Origin: an uncultured bacterium | GTDB lineage: Bacteria > Bacteroidota > Bacteroidia > Bacteroidales > Bacteroidaceae | Assembly (NCBI GenBank): GCA_905216095.1 | Contig: CAJMSQ010000001.1 | Location: 1-64,000, forward strand | Length of the DNA stretch: 64,000 nucleotides | Direction of reading: 5' to 3' | Shown: piece after piece, positions 1-9,440 of the stretch | How positions within the stretch are numbered: position 1 is the stretch's first letter | Layout of the letters: every line of letters begins with the position of its first letter | Translations under genes and position numbers: made by a program | Notes under the pieces: generated by a model | What the model saw: the letters and a program-made list of their open reading frames with translations, nothing else | Told to the model about the DNA's origin: nothing | The model's database searches: none

Positions 1-316
1 ATTCTCCAAAAATGTCGGACGATGTTTCAGACCGACTTTCTCCATCAATACTTTTAACGATAATTGTTCGTTTGACAAAGCTAATAACAAAGCGTGAACT
101 TGTTCGGTTACTTGTACGGTAGGTTGTTCGGTACTTGTACGGTCGATTTGCCGGACTGTTAAGTGCAGAGTACCTATAATTGGTTCTCCAAGCGGCCAAA
201 AAACTGTTTTTATAGCGGGAAAATACAATTCCTTGACAGTTGTGGACAAACGTAAATAAAATTATCCACTTGCGCACTGTTTGTCGGTTCGTCTGTCATT
301 TCCTTGTGCTTTCCTG
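1..316. other. Intergenic start of window, no gene seen
   Basis: No convincing reading frame is visible. The stretch is AT-rich and contains a short imperfect direct repeat, TTGTTCGGT(T)ACTTGTACGG, at about 100-120 and 124-143. It ends at the promoter of the butyrate genes. Confidence 0.6.
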
Positions 317-347
317 TTGGTAATCTTTACTTTTTTTATTAGCTTTG
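317..347 (+). promoter_or_regulatory. Bacteroidota-type promoter for the ptb-buk genes
   Basis: TTG at 317-319, a 20-bp spacer and TAGCTTTG at 340-347 match the Bacteroidota -33/-7 consensus. Transcription should begin near 355, which leaves a leader of about 35 nt before the ATG at 390. The more upstream in-frame ATG at 345 lies inside the -7 box and so cannot be the real start. Confidence 0.75.
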
Positions 348-389
348 CGGGAAGGAAAAACATGTTTTTTCAGTCAGGCTAATAATGAT

Positions 390-1301
390 ATGGAAGAAAT
401 AACCGATTTCAGTAGGCTGACCGCGTGTCTTTCGGGGCAGGGACGGCGGCTTACGGTGGCTGTGGTCTGCGGTACGGACGTGTCTACACGCGAGGCCGTG
501 TTGTGGGCCGTGAGGGACGGTTTTGTCAGGGCCGTATTCGTGGGTGGCACCGATGTGCCCCCGGTCGATGATGACGATGAGGTGGCGCCCTATGTGCGCC
601 ATGTCCCTGCCGCCGGTGCCGAAGAGGCTGCCCGCAAGGCGGTGGCCATGGTGCGTGCCGGCGAGGCCGACGTGCTGATGAAGGGGCTGCTCAATACCGA
701 CGTGTTGCTGCATGCCGTGCTCGACAAGGAATGCGGTCTGTTGCCTCCCGGCAATGTGCTGACCCATCTTGCCGCGGCCGAAATTCCGGGTCGCGACCGG
801 TTGCTCTTCATGACCGACGTGGCTGTCATTCCTTATCCCACTCCCGTGCAGCGGCGGGCGCAGGTGGATTATGCCGTGCGCATCTGTCGTGCCCTGGGCA
901 TCGGCGTGCCGCGCATCGCCCTGGTGCATTGTTCCGAGAAACCGGGCGACAAGTTTCCGCATACGCTGGACTATCTTGACATGAGACGTGAGGCAGCTGC
1001 AGGCCGTTGGGGCGAGGTGCTGATGGACGGTCCGCTCGATGTGCGTACGGCCTGCGATGCCGGTGCGTTGCGGCTGAAGGGTATTGTCTCGCCGCTCGAG
1101 GGCCGGGCCGACGTGCTTGTCTTTCCCGACATAGAGGCGGGAAACACGTTCTACAAGACGATTACCTGTTTTGCGCAGGCTTCCGTGGCCGGTATGCTGC
1201 AGGGGGCTTCCTGCCCCGTGGTGCTGTCGTCGCGTGGCGATACGTCGGCGTCAAAGTACTACAGCCTTGCGCTGGCCGTCATTGCGGCGCAGGTGCGGTG
1301 A
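390..1301 (+). CDS. ptb: Phosphate butyryltransferase (phosphate acetyl/butyryltransferase family)
   Basis: A 303-residue protein of the PTA_PTB family. It exchanges CoA for phosphate on butyryl-CoA, giving butyryl-phosphate for the kinase encoded next. Family signs are the DVLMKGLLNTD segment in the first half and the C-terminal run ending VLSSRGDTSASKYYS, typical of Ptb/Pta C-termini. The length is normal for Ptb. The start at 390 is chosen because 345 overlaps the promoter. The kinase begins 48 bp downstream on the same strand, so the pair is probably one operon giving ATP-yielding butyrate or branched-chain acid formation. Narrower substrate use cannot be read from sequence. Confidence 0.9.
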   Translation: MEEITDFSRLTACLSGQGRRLTVAVVCGTDVSTREAVLWAVRDGFVRAVFVGGTDVPPVDDDDEVAPYVRHVPAAGAEEAARKAVAMVRAGEADVLMKGLLNTDVLLHAVLDKECGLLPPGNVLTHLAAAEIPGRDRLLFMTDVAVIPYPTPVQRRAQVDYAVRICRALGIGVPRIALVHCSEKPGDKFPHTLDYLDMRREAAAGRWGEVLMDGPLDVRTACDAGALRLKGIVSPLEGRADVLVFPDIEAGNTFYKTITCFAQASVAGMLQGASCPVVLSSRGDTSASKYYSLALAVIAAQVR

Positions 1302-1349
1302 ACACGCGGCCGCGGCCGTTTTTTTCTTTAATGTGAATAAAATAAGTCA

Positions 1350-2411
1350 ATGTATATACTTGCAATCAATCCCGGTTCGACGTCTACGAAGATAGCCGTT
1401 TACGAGGACGAGAAGCCTACGATGCTCAGCAACATCAGGCATACGGTCGGTGACCTGTCCCGTTTCGAGCGGATTGTGGACCAGCGCGATTTCCGGCGCG
1501 ACGTCGTGCTGGCCGAACTCAGGAAAATGGACATCCCGTTCCGCTTCGATGCCATTATCGGGCGTGGCGGTCTGGCCAAGCCCGTGCAGGGTGGCGTTTA
1601 CGAGGTGAACGAACAGATGTGCCGGGACATGTATTTCGCCCAGCGGCGTCACGTGTGTAACTTGGGTTGCATCATAGCCTATGAACTGGCCGCCATGATT
1701 CCCGGTTGCCGGGCCTTCACGGCCGACCCGGGCATGGTGGACGAGCTGGAAGAAGTGGCGCGCATCACGGGGTCGCCCGACATGCCGCGGGTGCCCATCT
1801 GGCATGCGCTCAACCAGCGCGCCATAGCCCGGCGTTTCGCACGCGAGAACGGAAAAAGATACGAAGACCTCAATCTCATAGTCTGCCATATGGGAGGCGG
1901 CATTTCGGTGGCGGCGCATCGCAAGGGGCGGGCCATCGACGCCGGAAACGGACTGGACGGCGAAGGGCCTTTCTCGCCCGAACGGGCCGGGACATTGCCG
2001 GCCGCCGACCTCATCCATCTGTGTTACAGCGGAAAGTACACGAAAGAGGAACTCCTGAAGCGCATTGCCGGGCAGGCCGGACTGGCCGCCCATCTGGGCA
2101 CCACCGATGTGAAGAAAATCATCAGCGACATTGAGGAGGGCGACAAGCACGCCGAATTGGTTCTCGACGCGATGATTTACCAGACGGCGAAGGCCATTGC
2201 CGCCGACAGCGCGGTGCTTTTCGGCAAGGTGGATGCCATACTCGTCACCGGCGGACTGGCGCACTCGGAATACATCACCGCGCGGCTGCGGCGGCGCATC
2301 GACTTCCTGGCGCCCGTCTACGTCTATCCCGGTGAGGACGAGATGCAGGCCTTGGCCTTCAACGCCCTGTCCGTGTTGCGCGGCAAGCGCGAACTGAGGG
2401 TCTACGAGTGA
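1350..2411 (+). CDS. buk: Butyrate kinase (acetate/butyrate kinase family)
   Basis: A 353-residue ASKHA-fold kinase that converts butyryl-phosphate plus ADP to butyrate plus ATP. The N-terminus has the phosphate-binding LAINPGSTSTKIAVY motif. The centre has the family segments GRGGLAKPV, VPIWHALNQRAIARR and ICHMGGGIS-like VCHMGGGISVAAH, followed by DAGNGLDGEGPFSPERAG. The C-terminal nucleotide-binding loop is ILVTGGLAHS. Length and order match Buk rather than the longer acetate kinase. It follows ptb by 48 bp, forming the terminal kinase route to butyrate; isobutyrate or isovalerate are possible alternative products. Confidence 0.95.
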   Translation: MYILAINPGSTSTKIAVYEDEKPTMLSNIRHTVGDLSRFERIVDQRDFRRDVVLAELRKMDIPFRFDAIIGRGGLAKPVQGGVYEVNEQMCRDMYFAQRRHVCNLGCIIAYELAAMIPGCRAFTADPGMVDELEEVARITGSPDMPRVPIWHALNQRAIARRFARENGKRYEDLNLIVCHMGGGISVAAHRKGRAIDAGNGLDGEGPFSPERAGTLPAADLIHLCYSGKYTKEELLKRIAGQAGLAAHLGTTDVKKIISDIEEGDKHAELVLDAMIYQTAKAIAADSAVLFGKVDAILVTGGLAHSEYITARLRRRIDFLAPVYVYPGEDEMQALAFNALSVLRGKRELRVYE

Positions 2412-2476
2412 GCGGTGGTGCGGAAGAACAACAGTCAGACAAATGCAGATAGATTAAAATCATTAATAACAATCAC

Positions 2477-5074
2477 ATGAAAACCATCAGAAGTTTTATG
2501 TACAAGAAGATTCTTGTCAGTATTCTCTTTCTTGCCGGTGCGTTCTCCGCACTAGCCGACGGAGATTTCATAGCTCATCGCTATGACAGTTTCAAGGCTT
2601 GCCGTGTCACGGACCGGAGCATCGTGTTCATCGGCAATTCGATTACCAACATGGGCAACTGGCACGAGCATTTCGCGGACAATCCCTTGGTTGTCAATCG
2701 CGGAAATTCGGGTGCGTGCTCCTATGAGGCCCTCGAAAACCTTGAAAGTATCCTTATCGGTAAGCCGGCCAAAATCTTTGTGATGATTGGTACCAATGAC
2801 ATCGGTTCCGCCACCGGTACCCCGAAAAGCATCGCGCTCAATGCCGAAGCCATGATTGAGCGCGTCAGGAACGAAAGTCCTGACACCAAATTACACATCG
2901 TCAGCACGTTCCCTTCGTCCAACGGACTGAGGTCACCCGAGAACCATGCCGAAATCAACAGGCTGCTCAAAGAGGTGTGCACCCGCACACAGACCGAATT
3001 CATCGACCTTTGGGACGACATGCAGGGTATTCTCGACAACAGTATTTCGGCCGACCACCTGCACGTGACGGAGAGAGGCTATTACATATGGAGCAACGCG
3101 CTGTTGCCCTATCTCGGCGATGACTTCACCTGCACGCTGCCGGCCACGACCGAGGCCAACAACACCTACAAATGGAACAATGGCAACGGATTGCGCGTGA
3201 ACATGCTGGCCTCGCTGCCCATCAAGGCCGACGACATCCTGATGATAGGCGGCGAAATGTTCAACAACGGCGAGTGGCACGAAATGCTCCACAACCCCCA
3301 CGTGAAAAACCGCGCCGCTACATACGGTTATGGCGATTACCTGACGGCCGACTGGAAAACCTTTATCGGCTACATGTTCGACCTGAACAAGTCCGTCAAG
3401 GAATGTCCCGCCCAGATTTATCTCAACATAGGCTCGCAGGACATAAACACCGGAGTGGCCGACGACGTGCTCAAGGCCAACTATCGTGCCTGCGTGGAAC
3501 TGCTCAGGGCCAAGGCGCCTCAGGCCTCGTTGCACCTCACCGCGCTCACTCCCCACAAGGACGAAGCCAAAAACCGGCGCACCAAGGATTTCAACGCTTT
3601 TGTAGCCTCCCTGGCCGAAGAGTTTGGTCTGCCGTTCGTCGATTTGTTCACCGCTACGGCCACCGCCGACGGCGCCGCCGACCCACGCTATGTCACGACG
3701 GAGCTGAACGCGCCCTACATGTCGGCCCGCGGCTATCTGCAGCTGGCGCGTACCCTGGCTCCATTCATCGGTGACTGCACTGTCGAGTCCGACGAAGATT
3801 TCCTCGTGCGCTACGACATCATCAATGCCCGTCAGAAACTGGGCAACCTGCTTTCGCTTACCTACACCACGAAAGCCAGCACCGCCACCGGTTTCGTAAA
3901 CACCGAGGCCGTCGAGGCAATCATTGCCACACGACCGGCCATATATTCGCTGCTGAACAAGCAGGACGCCACGGCCGAGGAAATGCTTGAGGCATACAAC
4001 ACGTACCTGCCCCTCTACGAAGCCGCAAAGAAGCTCAATCAGCCCACCGAAGGCCGTTATTACCAGATTGTTTCCCTGCGTGGAGACAGAATCGTCAATA
4101 TGACCGACCCCACCACGATGGTCAGCACTCCGCAGTCCGCCGCCGACCTCCATTCGACTGCCACGATGTGGATGTTCCGCAAGCGCGCCGACGAAAGCTG
4201 GAACATCGTGAACCGCCTCTATCCTTCGATGTACATAACTCCCTCGGCCGGAGTAAGCAATTCCGAACCCGCCACCGGATGGACCATCGACAATCACGAT
4301 ACTAACGGTGCGTACATCCTGACAAGCGGTTCCGCACAGTTCCATCAGCTCAACAACGGCGGCCTGACCGACTGGGGCGGCGGAAACAACCACGCTGACC
4401 AGGGCTGTGCCTTCTTTATCAACGAACTGCCCGACGACTATCCCGCACAGGACCCTCCGGTAATAACTATTGTGACAGACCCTCAGGGAAGTACGGACAG
4501 CAAGGTCATCGTCTATACCATCACTGCCGAGCGCGAAGCCAAGAACGTGTCGGAAGCCGCTTCGGGCAACTGGATACTGGGTACCGACGCAAAGGGAGAC
4601 CTTGCCCAGTGGTATCTGTATGAAAGGAATGACGGAACTTTCGACATCTGCAACGTCGAGACCGGCAATTATATCGACCCGGAGAACATCAATGCGTCGG
4701 TTGGAAATCAGTTCATGTCATCGGCGCAAGCGCCCGCTGCCGGCTGGTCGTTCACGGAAATCGCCGGCGCTGCCGGAAAATACATCATCACCAGCGGACA
4801 AAGCACCCAGCTCCACCAGGCCAAGAGTCCCTGGCGCATCATCAACTGGGGATACGGTTCATCCGCTGCGGGTGAGTTCCGCACCGACGACCCCGGTTGC
4901 CGCTTCTCGCTCACGGGCGTGGTAACCAAAGACGAAACGACTGCCATCGGCCGCATTCCGGCTGCGGGAGTGGACGAGACGGACGCTCCCGTCTATGACC
5001 TCAGCGGCCGCCGTATCGCCAAGCCCTCACGCGGCATCTACATCCAGAACAACACTAAGAAAATCGCCTTCTGA
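2477..5074 (+). CDS. Secreted protein with two tandem SGNH/GDSL hydrolase domains
   Basis: An 865-residue exoprotein with a signal peptide (about residues 1-27). Domain 1 (about 40-215) has all SGNH blocks: IVFIGNSITNMGNWHEHF with the nucleophile Ser, MIGTNDIG, and ADHLH with the Asp-His pair. Domain 2 (about 245-430) copies the layout but reads GGEMFNNGEWHE, NIGSQDIN and a third block without His, so it is probably inactive. The remainder looks like a beta-rich carbohydrate-binding or ricin-like region (two related segments with GW.I and QFHQL/QLHQA). The C-terminus, YDLSGRRIAKPSRGIYIQNN, resembles Bacteroidota surface-sorting tails. A role in deacetylating glycans is inferred; the substrate is unknown. 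Confidence 0.85.
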   Translation: MKTIRSFMYKKILVSILFLAGAFSALADGDFIAHRYDSFKACRVTDRSIVFIGNSITNMGNWHEHFADNPLVVNRGNSGACSYEALENLESILIGKPAKIFVMIGTNDIGSATGTPKSIALNAEAMIERVRNESPDTKLHIVSTFPSSNGLRSPENHAEINRLLKEVCTRTQTEFIDLWDDMQGILDNSISADHLHVTERGYYIWSNALLPYLGDDFTCTLPATTEANNTYKWNNGNGLRVNMLASLPIKADDILMIGGEMFNNGEWHEMLHNPHVKNRAATYGYGDYLTADWKTFIGYMFDLNKSVKECPAQIYLNIGSQDINTGVADDVLKANYRACVELLRAKAPQASLHLTALTPHKDEAKNRRTKDFNAFVASLAEEFGLPFVDLFTATATADGAADPRYVTTELNAPYMSARGYLQLARTLAPFIGDCTVESDEDFLVRYDIINARQKLGNLLSLTYTTKASTATGFVNTEAVEAIIATRPAIYSLLNKQDATAEEMLEAYNTYLPLYEAAKKLNQPTEGRYYQIVSLRGDRIVNMTDPTTMVSTPQSAADLHSTATMWMFRKRADESWNIVNRLYPSMYITPSAGVSNSEPATGWTIDNHDTNGAYILTSGSAQFHQLNNGGLTDWGGGNNHADQGCAFFINELPDDYPAQDPPVITIVTDPQGSTDSKVIVYTITAEREAKNVSEAASGNWILGTDAKGDLAQWYLYERNDGTFDICNVETGNYIDPENINASVGNQFMSSAQAPAAGWSFTEIAGAAGKYIITSGQSTQLHQAKSPWRIINWGYGSSAAGEFRTDDPGCRFSLTGVVTKDETTAIGRIPAAGVDETDAPVYDLSGRRIAKPSRGIYIQNNTKKIAF

Positions 5075-5117
5075 ACACTTGACCCGCCCTTTTAGGGGGT
5101 GAACGTTGAACTTCAGC

Positions 5118-5150
5118 GAGACTGTCTAACAAGTTGGGACAGTCTCTTTT
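5118..5150 (+). terminator. Terminator-like hairpin inside the left IS end
   Basis: GAGACTGTC (5118-5126) pairs with GACAGTCTC (5138-5146) and is followed by TTTT. It lies within and just inside the left inverted repeat. It could end transcription from the SGNH gene or shield the transposase from outside transcription. The right end folds similarly, from GACTGCCTAAC to GTTAGACAGTC. Confidence 0.6.
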
Positions 5151-5274
5151 TATAGTCTAAACTGGCTAAAAAAACAAGGCTTTCATGCTGAAATTCAGCG
5201 CGAAAGCCTTTGTCATGCCATAGATTTTCAGTATATTTGTGTTACGAATAAACAACTGACAATCATAGTATAAC

Positions 5275-6912
5275 ATGGCAAAGTTAGCGATAAAATCTGA
5301 CAATAGAAAACAAAATCTACTTCTTCCACCATCGCTGGATGAACTCGTGCCCGAAAACCACATGGTAAGGGTTGTTGATGCGGTCATAGACCGTCTTGAC
5401 ATCAGCGATATCCTCTCGACCTACCGGGGCGGAGGCAACAGTGCCTTTAATCCTAAGATGATGCTCAAGGTGCTGGTCTTCGCATATCTGAGCAATGTAT
5501 ACTCCTCGCGGCGCATCGAGGAACTACTCAAGAGGGACATCTATTTCATGTGGCTTTCAGGCATGAAGCGTCCGGACTTCCGCACCATCAATCATTATCG
5601 CGGCAAACGGTTGAAGGAGGGCTTTGACGCGGTGTTTACCCAAGTGGTCAAGCTACTCCATGAAGAAGGCTTCGTGTCGTTGAAAGTACAGTATATCGAC
5701 GGGACCAAGATAGAATCGGTTGCCAACAAGTACACGTTTGTGTGGCGTGGTTCGGTTGAGAAATATGATGCCCGACTCAAGGCGAAAACCGAGGCTTTGC
5801 TCAGACAGATAGAACAGAACCACTCCATAGAGAGCCGTGAAAATCCCGCAGCCGAGGAACTTACAGCCGAGGAAGTTGCCGAAAGGGTCGGACGCATCAA
5901 GGAAAAGGTTGATGCAGATAACCTGAGTAAGGAAGATCGCAAGGCCCTGAAACAGATAGAGACGGATGCCGTGCCGAGGATGAACCGATATAAGGAGCAG
6001 CTCGAAACCATGGGTTCCCGCAACTCATACTCCAAGACCGACCCGGACGCCACGTTCATGCGCATGAAAGAGGACGCTATGCTAAACGGTCAGCTCAAAC
6101 CCGGCTATAATGTGCAGATATCCACAGAGAATCAGTTTGTAACCAACTTCGGTATCTATCAACGTCCTACCGATACCCTCACGATGATCGGCTATCTGGA
6201 ATCGTTCAAAACCAGATACGGTGTGCAAAGTGAGGAAGTCGTTGCCGACAGCGGTTACGGCTCGGAGGAGAACTATGAGTATATGTTCCGCAACGGTATG
6301 AAGCCGTATGTCAAATACAACATGTTCCATGTCGAGCAGCGGCGCAGCTACCGTAACGACCCGTTCCGCGTATCCAACCTTTTTTACAATCCCGACGGCG
6401 ACTTCTTCGTCTGCCCGATGGGACAGAAAATGAAATTTATCCGTCAGGAAAAACGCTATAATGCAAGTGGTTACCAACAGACGGTCAGCGTTTACAGAGC
6501 CAAGAGGTGCGAAGGGTGTCCGTTAAGAGGGCAATGTCATAAATCCAGACGCGACCGGCAGATAGAAGTGAACCACACACTTGACGACTATAAAGTCAGG
6601 GCAAGAGCACTTCTTACAAGCGAACAAGGACTCAAGCATAGGAGCAAGCGTCCTGTTGAACCGGAAGCAGTGTTCGGCCAGATAAAGGAGTGCGGCAGGT
6701 TCAGACGACTCAGACTCAAGGGGCTGGCCGGAGCGAAAATCGACTTCGGTCTGAAAGCGCTTGCCCATAATCTGAGGAAACTTGCCCTTGCATGGGCAAA
6801 ATACTCTTTCTGTGATAAATCTTTGTCTTCACAAACACCGGAACGGCTTTATACAAACCCTCATCTAAGATTTTACCCAAAGCTTAGATCAGGAGTGGCA
6901 AATGCAGCCTAA
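5275..6912 (+). CDS. IS1182 family DDE transposase
   Basis: A 545-residue transposase with the IS1182 N-terminal region (LVPENHMVRVVDAVIDRLD, then ILSTYRGGGNSAFNPKMMLK) and the DDE catalytic core. Candidate acidic residues lie in QYIDGTKIESVANKY (D1), EVVADSGYGSEENYEY (D2) and PVEPEAVFGQIKECGRFRR (E). A Cys-rich segment CEGCPLRGQC occurs near residue 412, as usual in this family. The reading frame is uninterrupted, so the element may be active. Confidence 0.95.
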   Translation: MAKLAIKSDNRKQNLLLPPSLDELVPENHMVRVVDAVIDRLDISDILSTYRGGGNSAFNPKMMLKVLVFAYLSNVYSSRRIEELLKRDIYFMWLSGMKRPDFRTINHYRGKRLKEGFDAVFTQVVKLLHEEGFVSLKVQYIDGTKIESVANKYTFVWRGSVEKYDARLKAKTEALLRQIEQNHSIESRENPAAEELTAEEVAERVGRIKEKVDADNLSKEDRKALKQIETDAVPRMNRYKEQLETMGSRNSYSKTDPDATFMRMKEDAMLNGQLKPGYNVQISTENQFVTNFGIYQRPTDTLTMIGYLESFKTRYGVQSEEVVADSGYGSEENYEYMFRNGMKPYVKYNMFHVEQRRSYRNDPFRVSNLFYNPDGDFFVCPMGQKMKFIRQEKRYNASGYQQTVSVYRAKRCEGCPLRGQCHKSRRDRQIEVNHTLDDYKVRARALLTSEQGLKHRSKRPVEPEAVFGQIKECGRFRRLRLKGLAGAKIDFGLKALAHNLRKLALAWAKYSFCDKSLSSQTPERLYTNPHLRFYPKLRSGVANAA

Positions 6913-7057
6913 ATCTTCTGATTTTGTGTATAAAATAGAGACTGCCTAACTTTGGTTGTTAGACAGTCCCGCTGAAGTTTAATTATGAAGTGTCAAATCA
7001 TAAGAGGTATGCGAGAGGAAATGCCGCAGGATGGCACTTTTGTTTTCCCTTCCGGTC

Positions 7058-7687
7058 TCATCCTTCTTGCAGCATCAGGAAGAGGGCGAGCCAGTGGCAG
7101 ACCGTTCCGGCCAGCACGAACAGGTGCCAGATGCCATGGAAGAAACGGCGGTCGTCGTGGGCGAAGAAGTAAGTGCCCGCCGTGTAGAAAATGCCCTCGG
7201 CCACGATGAGCGAAAGCGTGGCCGCCGACAGCCGCGTGAAGACGGGGACGGCGATGAAGACCACGCTCCATCCCATCGTCAGATAGATGGCCAGCGACAG
7301 GCGCGGATGCCGGCCGGTGTACATTGCCTTATAAACGGAACCGGCCAGTGTGATGCCCCACAGTGCGCCGAAGACCAGCCAACCGCGCAGGCCGCCCACC
7401 ACGCCGACGCATATCGGCGTGTACGAGGCCGCTATCATGACGAATATGCTCGAGTGGTCGAACACGCGCCACAGCCTTTTTCCTTTTCCCGGTTTCCACC
7501 AGTGATAGAAGGTGCTGCAAAGGTACATGAACAGCATTCCGGCGGCGAATACCGATATGCCGAACACCACTCTCCGTCCGTGCGGCGCACTCGAGGCGAT
7601 GATGACCGCCGCGCCCGCTACGGCCAGCAACGTGCCGGCGGCATGTGTCAGCGCGTTTACCTTTTCTTCGTCCGTTCGTTTTTCCAT
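7058..7687 (-). CDS. Hemolysin III family / PAQR-like integral membrane protein
   Basis: A 209-residue protein with seven predicted transmembrane helices. Hemolysin III/PAQR signature residues are present: LTHAAGTLLA in helix 1, STFYHWW after helix 2, DHSSIFVMIAASYTP at helix 3, and the C-terminal GIWHLFVLAGTVCHW with the metal-binding histidines. The family is made of membrane-embedded putative metal-dependent hydrolases; some members affect membrane homeostasis. It stands alone between the IS1182 element and the 3' end of the restriction-modification operon. The name implies no proven haemolysis. Confidence 0.9.
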   Translation of the reverse strand: MEKRTDEEKVNALTHAAGTLLAVAGAAVIIASSAPHGRRVVFGISVFAAGMLFMYLCSTFYHWWKPGKGKRLWRVFDHSSIFVMIAASYTPICVGVVGGLRGWLVFGALWGITLAGSVYKAMYTGRHPRLSLAIYLTMGWSVVFIAVPVFTRLSAATLSLIVAEGIFYTAGTYFFAHDDRRFFHGIWHLFVLAGTVCHWLALFLMLQEG

Positions 7688-7784
7688 ATTCGGTTATTGT
7701 CAGGATTAATGTTTGTTCATGATGTATTCCAGTTACGTGGGACATTATCTTCAAACGTTTCTGTTTACTAACCGTATCTGCCAT

Positions 7785-9440
7785 TTACGCATTATTAAGC
7801 AACTGAATAATCCTAGCCTTTATATTTTCATATGTTGCCGTAAGACGACCTTTTGCTGCTTTCGTCAAACGTGATGTATGCGACATGGCATCACGTATAG
7901 GTTTATATTCTATAGCATCTCTTCGCAATGAAGCCTTTTTGATTTTGTCGGTTTCATTATCGGCAAGGTATGCTAAGTCATCCATTGCACAATAAAATAG
8001 CTCAGCATCATTTTCCCTAATATCGAAACTAATATTAGCATTATTTTTATGCGCTTCGGCTTTTTGTTTCCAATCCGCGATCTGCTTTTGCAATTTTTCT
8101 GGAATCTCTATTTTCTTATCAACAATATACTTTCGGAGAAGATTTTCTGCCACAAAACATTCTCCATACGAAGAAAAGTTGAATTCTGCGTCTTGTCCCA
8201 AATCATTGATCCATTCTTCGACTTTTTTTCGACTTGATACATTTGTTTTGGGTGGTACGAAATCATCTGCAACAGCATTAAAAAGCTCCTTCGATTTACG
8301 CTCTTTTTGAGTCAGTCGTTTGTTTTCAGAATCTCCATCTTGTTTCAATTCCGTTCGCCATACATCCCAATCTTCAATAACAACCTTCAATAATCTTTCG
8401 ATTTCTTTTAAAAAAATGATAAATTTCGGATCGTCCGACACTACACCTTCACGGCTACTTGTAAATCTATCGCTTTCATCATCCAATGCATTATAGTGTA
8501 TTTGACCATATAAATAACTTTCAACGATTCGAGCTGTTGGTATGTGTTTCAAAATATCTTTCTCGCGTAATCGTCCGTTAACATACAAATCAATACTTAC
8601 TTTTTCTTCAGACCCTCTGATTTTTAACATAGATGGTTTTTCGACAGATGCAATGAATCCAGAAACTGTTTCAATGTTGGCTTTCAACGGTTTCTCACGT
8701 TTTAATCCTTCGCTATTATGTAATCTTTCAGAGATGTATGGATCGATAGGATTATTAATTTTCCACAATAGTTGTGTATCGCCAATCAAATCATTTAGTT
8801 CGTCTAATGTTATTTGCTTGCCGTTCAAAAATATATTAAACGAAGAGTCCAACAACGAAAAGCGAAAATACAATGCGACTAATTTCCGAATATATTCGAT
8901 CCTATTTCGGATTCCATCATTTATTTCTTCAAATAGAATTATAGTTCCGGAAGTCATTCCTTTTCCATAATTTTCTATAATGGAAGTATCAGGAATAGAC
9001 AGTTTGTATTCATTTGCAGAAACATCATCTTTGATTGCTTGGTCTAGTCCGGAATTATCTATAATGCCACCAACTAAATCCGTATTCATCGTTTTAGTTA
9101 GAACAGTAATCTTTTTTGCACAAGATAATAACGCTAATTTCCCGATGCCTTTACGCCCGATGAACGGTCTCCCGTTCGTCGTCTTCGAAACATTATCTTT
9201 TCGTTTCGAGTAACCGATTTTCAAAAACTTATTTTGAAAATCACTTTCGCTCATTCCCCGTCCGTCATCCTCAATTACGAAAATATTTTTATCACGGTCA
9301 ATTGTAATACGGACATTTTGAGCATCGGCATCCCACGCATTCGAAATAGCTTCACCCAATACAGTAATGAAACTTCTATATAAGTTTCTACCGAGATGGT
9401 TCAATATGCTTAAAGAGATATTGAAAGTATAAGCGGTCAT
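7785..9440 (-). CDS. GHKL (HSP90/MutL-like) ATPase of the restriction-modification operon
   Basis: A 551-residue protein with an N-terminal HATPase_c_3 domain. The N box reads LGEAISNAWDADAQ, the G1 box EDDGRGM and the G2 loop IGRKGIGKLALLS. The rest is charged and partly helical, with no nuclease motif I can recognise. The gene overlaps the upstream C5-methylase gene by 4 bp, so the two are translationally coupled. MutL/MORC-like ATPases are known companions of methylase genes in prokaryotic restriction systems, so an ATP-driven DNA-sensing or looping role is inferred. Base composition is much more AT-rich than in the housekeeping genes of the window. Confidence 0.85.
   Translation of the reverse strand: MTAYTFNISLSILNHLGRNLYRSFITVLGEAISNAWDADAQNVRITIDRDKNIFVIEDDGRGMSESDFQNKFLKIGYSKRKDNVSKTTNGRPFIGRKGIGKLALLSCAKKITVLTKTMNTDLVGGIIDNSGLDQAIKDDVSANEYKLSIPDTSIIENYGKGMTSGTIILFEEINDGIRNRIEYIRKLVALYFRFSLLDSSFNIFLNGKQITLDELNDLIGDTQLLWKINNPIDPYISERLHNSEGLKREKPLKANIETVSGFIASVEKPSMLKIRGSEEKVSIDLYVNGRLREKDILKHIPTARIVESYLYGQIHYNALDDESDRFTSSREGVVSDDPKFIIFLKEIERLLKVVIEDWDVWRTELKQDGDSENKRLTQKERKSKELFNAVADDFVPPKTNVSSRKKVEEWINDLGQDAEFNFSSYGECFVAENLLRKYIVDKKIEIPEKLQKQIADWKQKAEAHKNNANISFDIRENDAELFYCAMDDLAYLADNETDKIKKASLRRDAIEYKPIRDAMSHTSRLTKAAKGRLTATYENIKARIIQLLNNA

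Larger units (their letters stand above)
5109..6979 (+). mobile_element. IS1182-family insertion sequence (1,871 bp)
   Basis: Terminal inverted repeats of 22 bp lie at 5109-5130 and 6958-6979 and differ at one position (AACTTCAGCG then A or G then GACTGTCTAAC). They enclose one transposase gene with about 145 bp of left and 45 bp of right non-coding sequence. I see no clear target duplication; the flanks read GAACGTTG and TAATTATG. The element seems intact, since the transposase is full length and both ends are present. Confidence 0.9.

Noticed and set aside
2933..4393. A 486-residue open frame on the minus strand
   Set aside because: It is antisense to the SGNH exoprotein and has no recognisable features.
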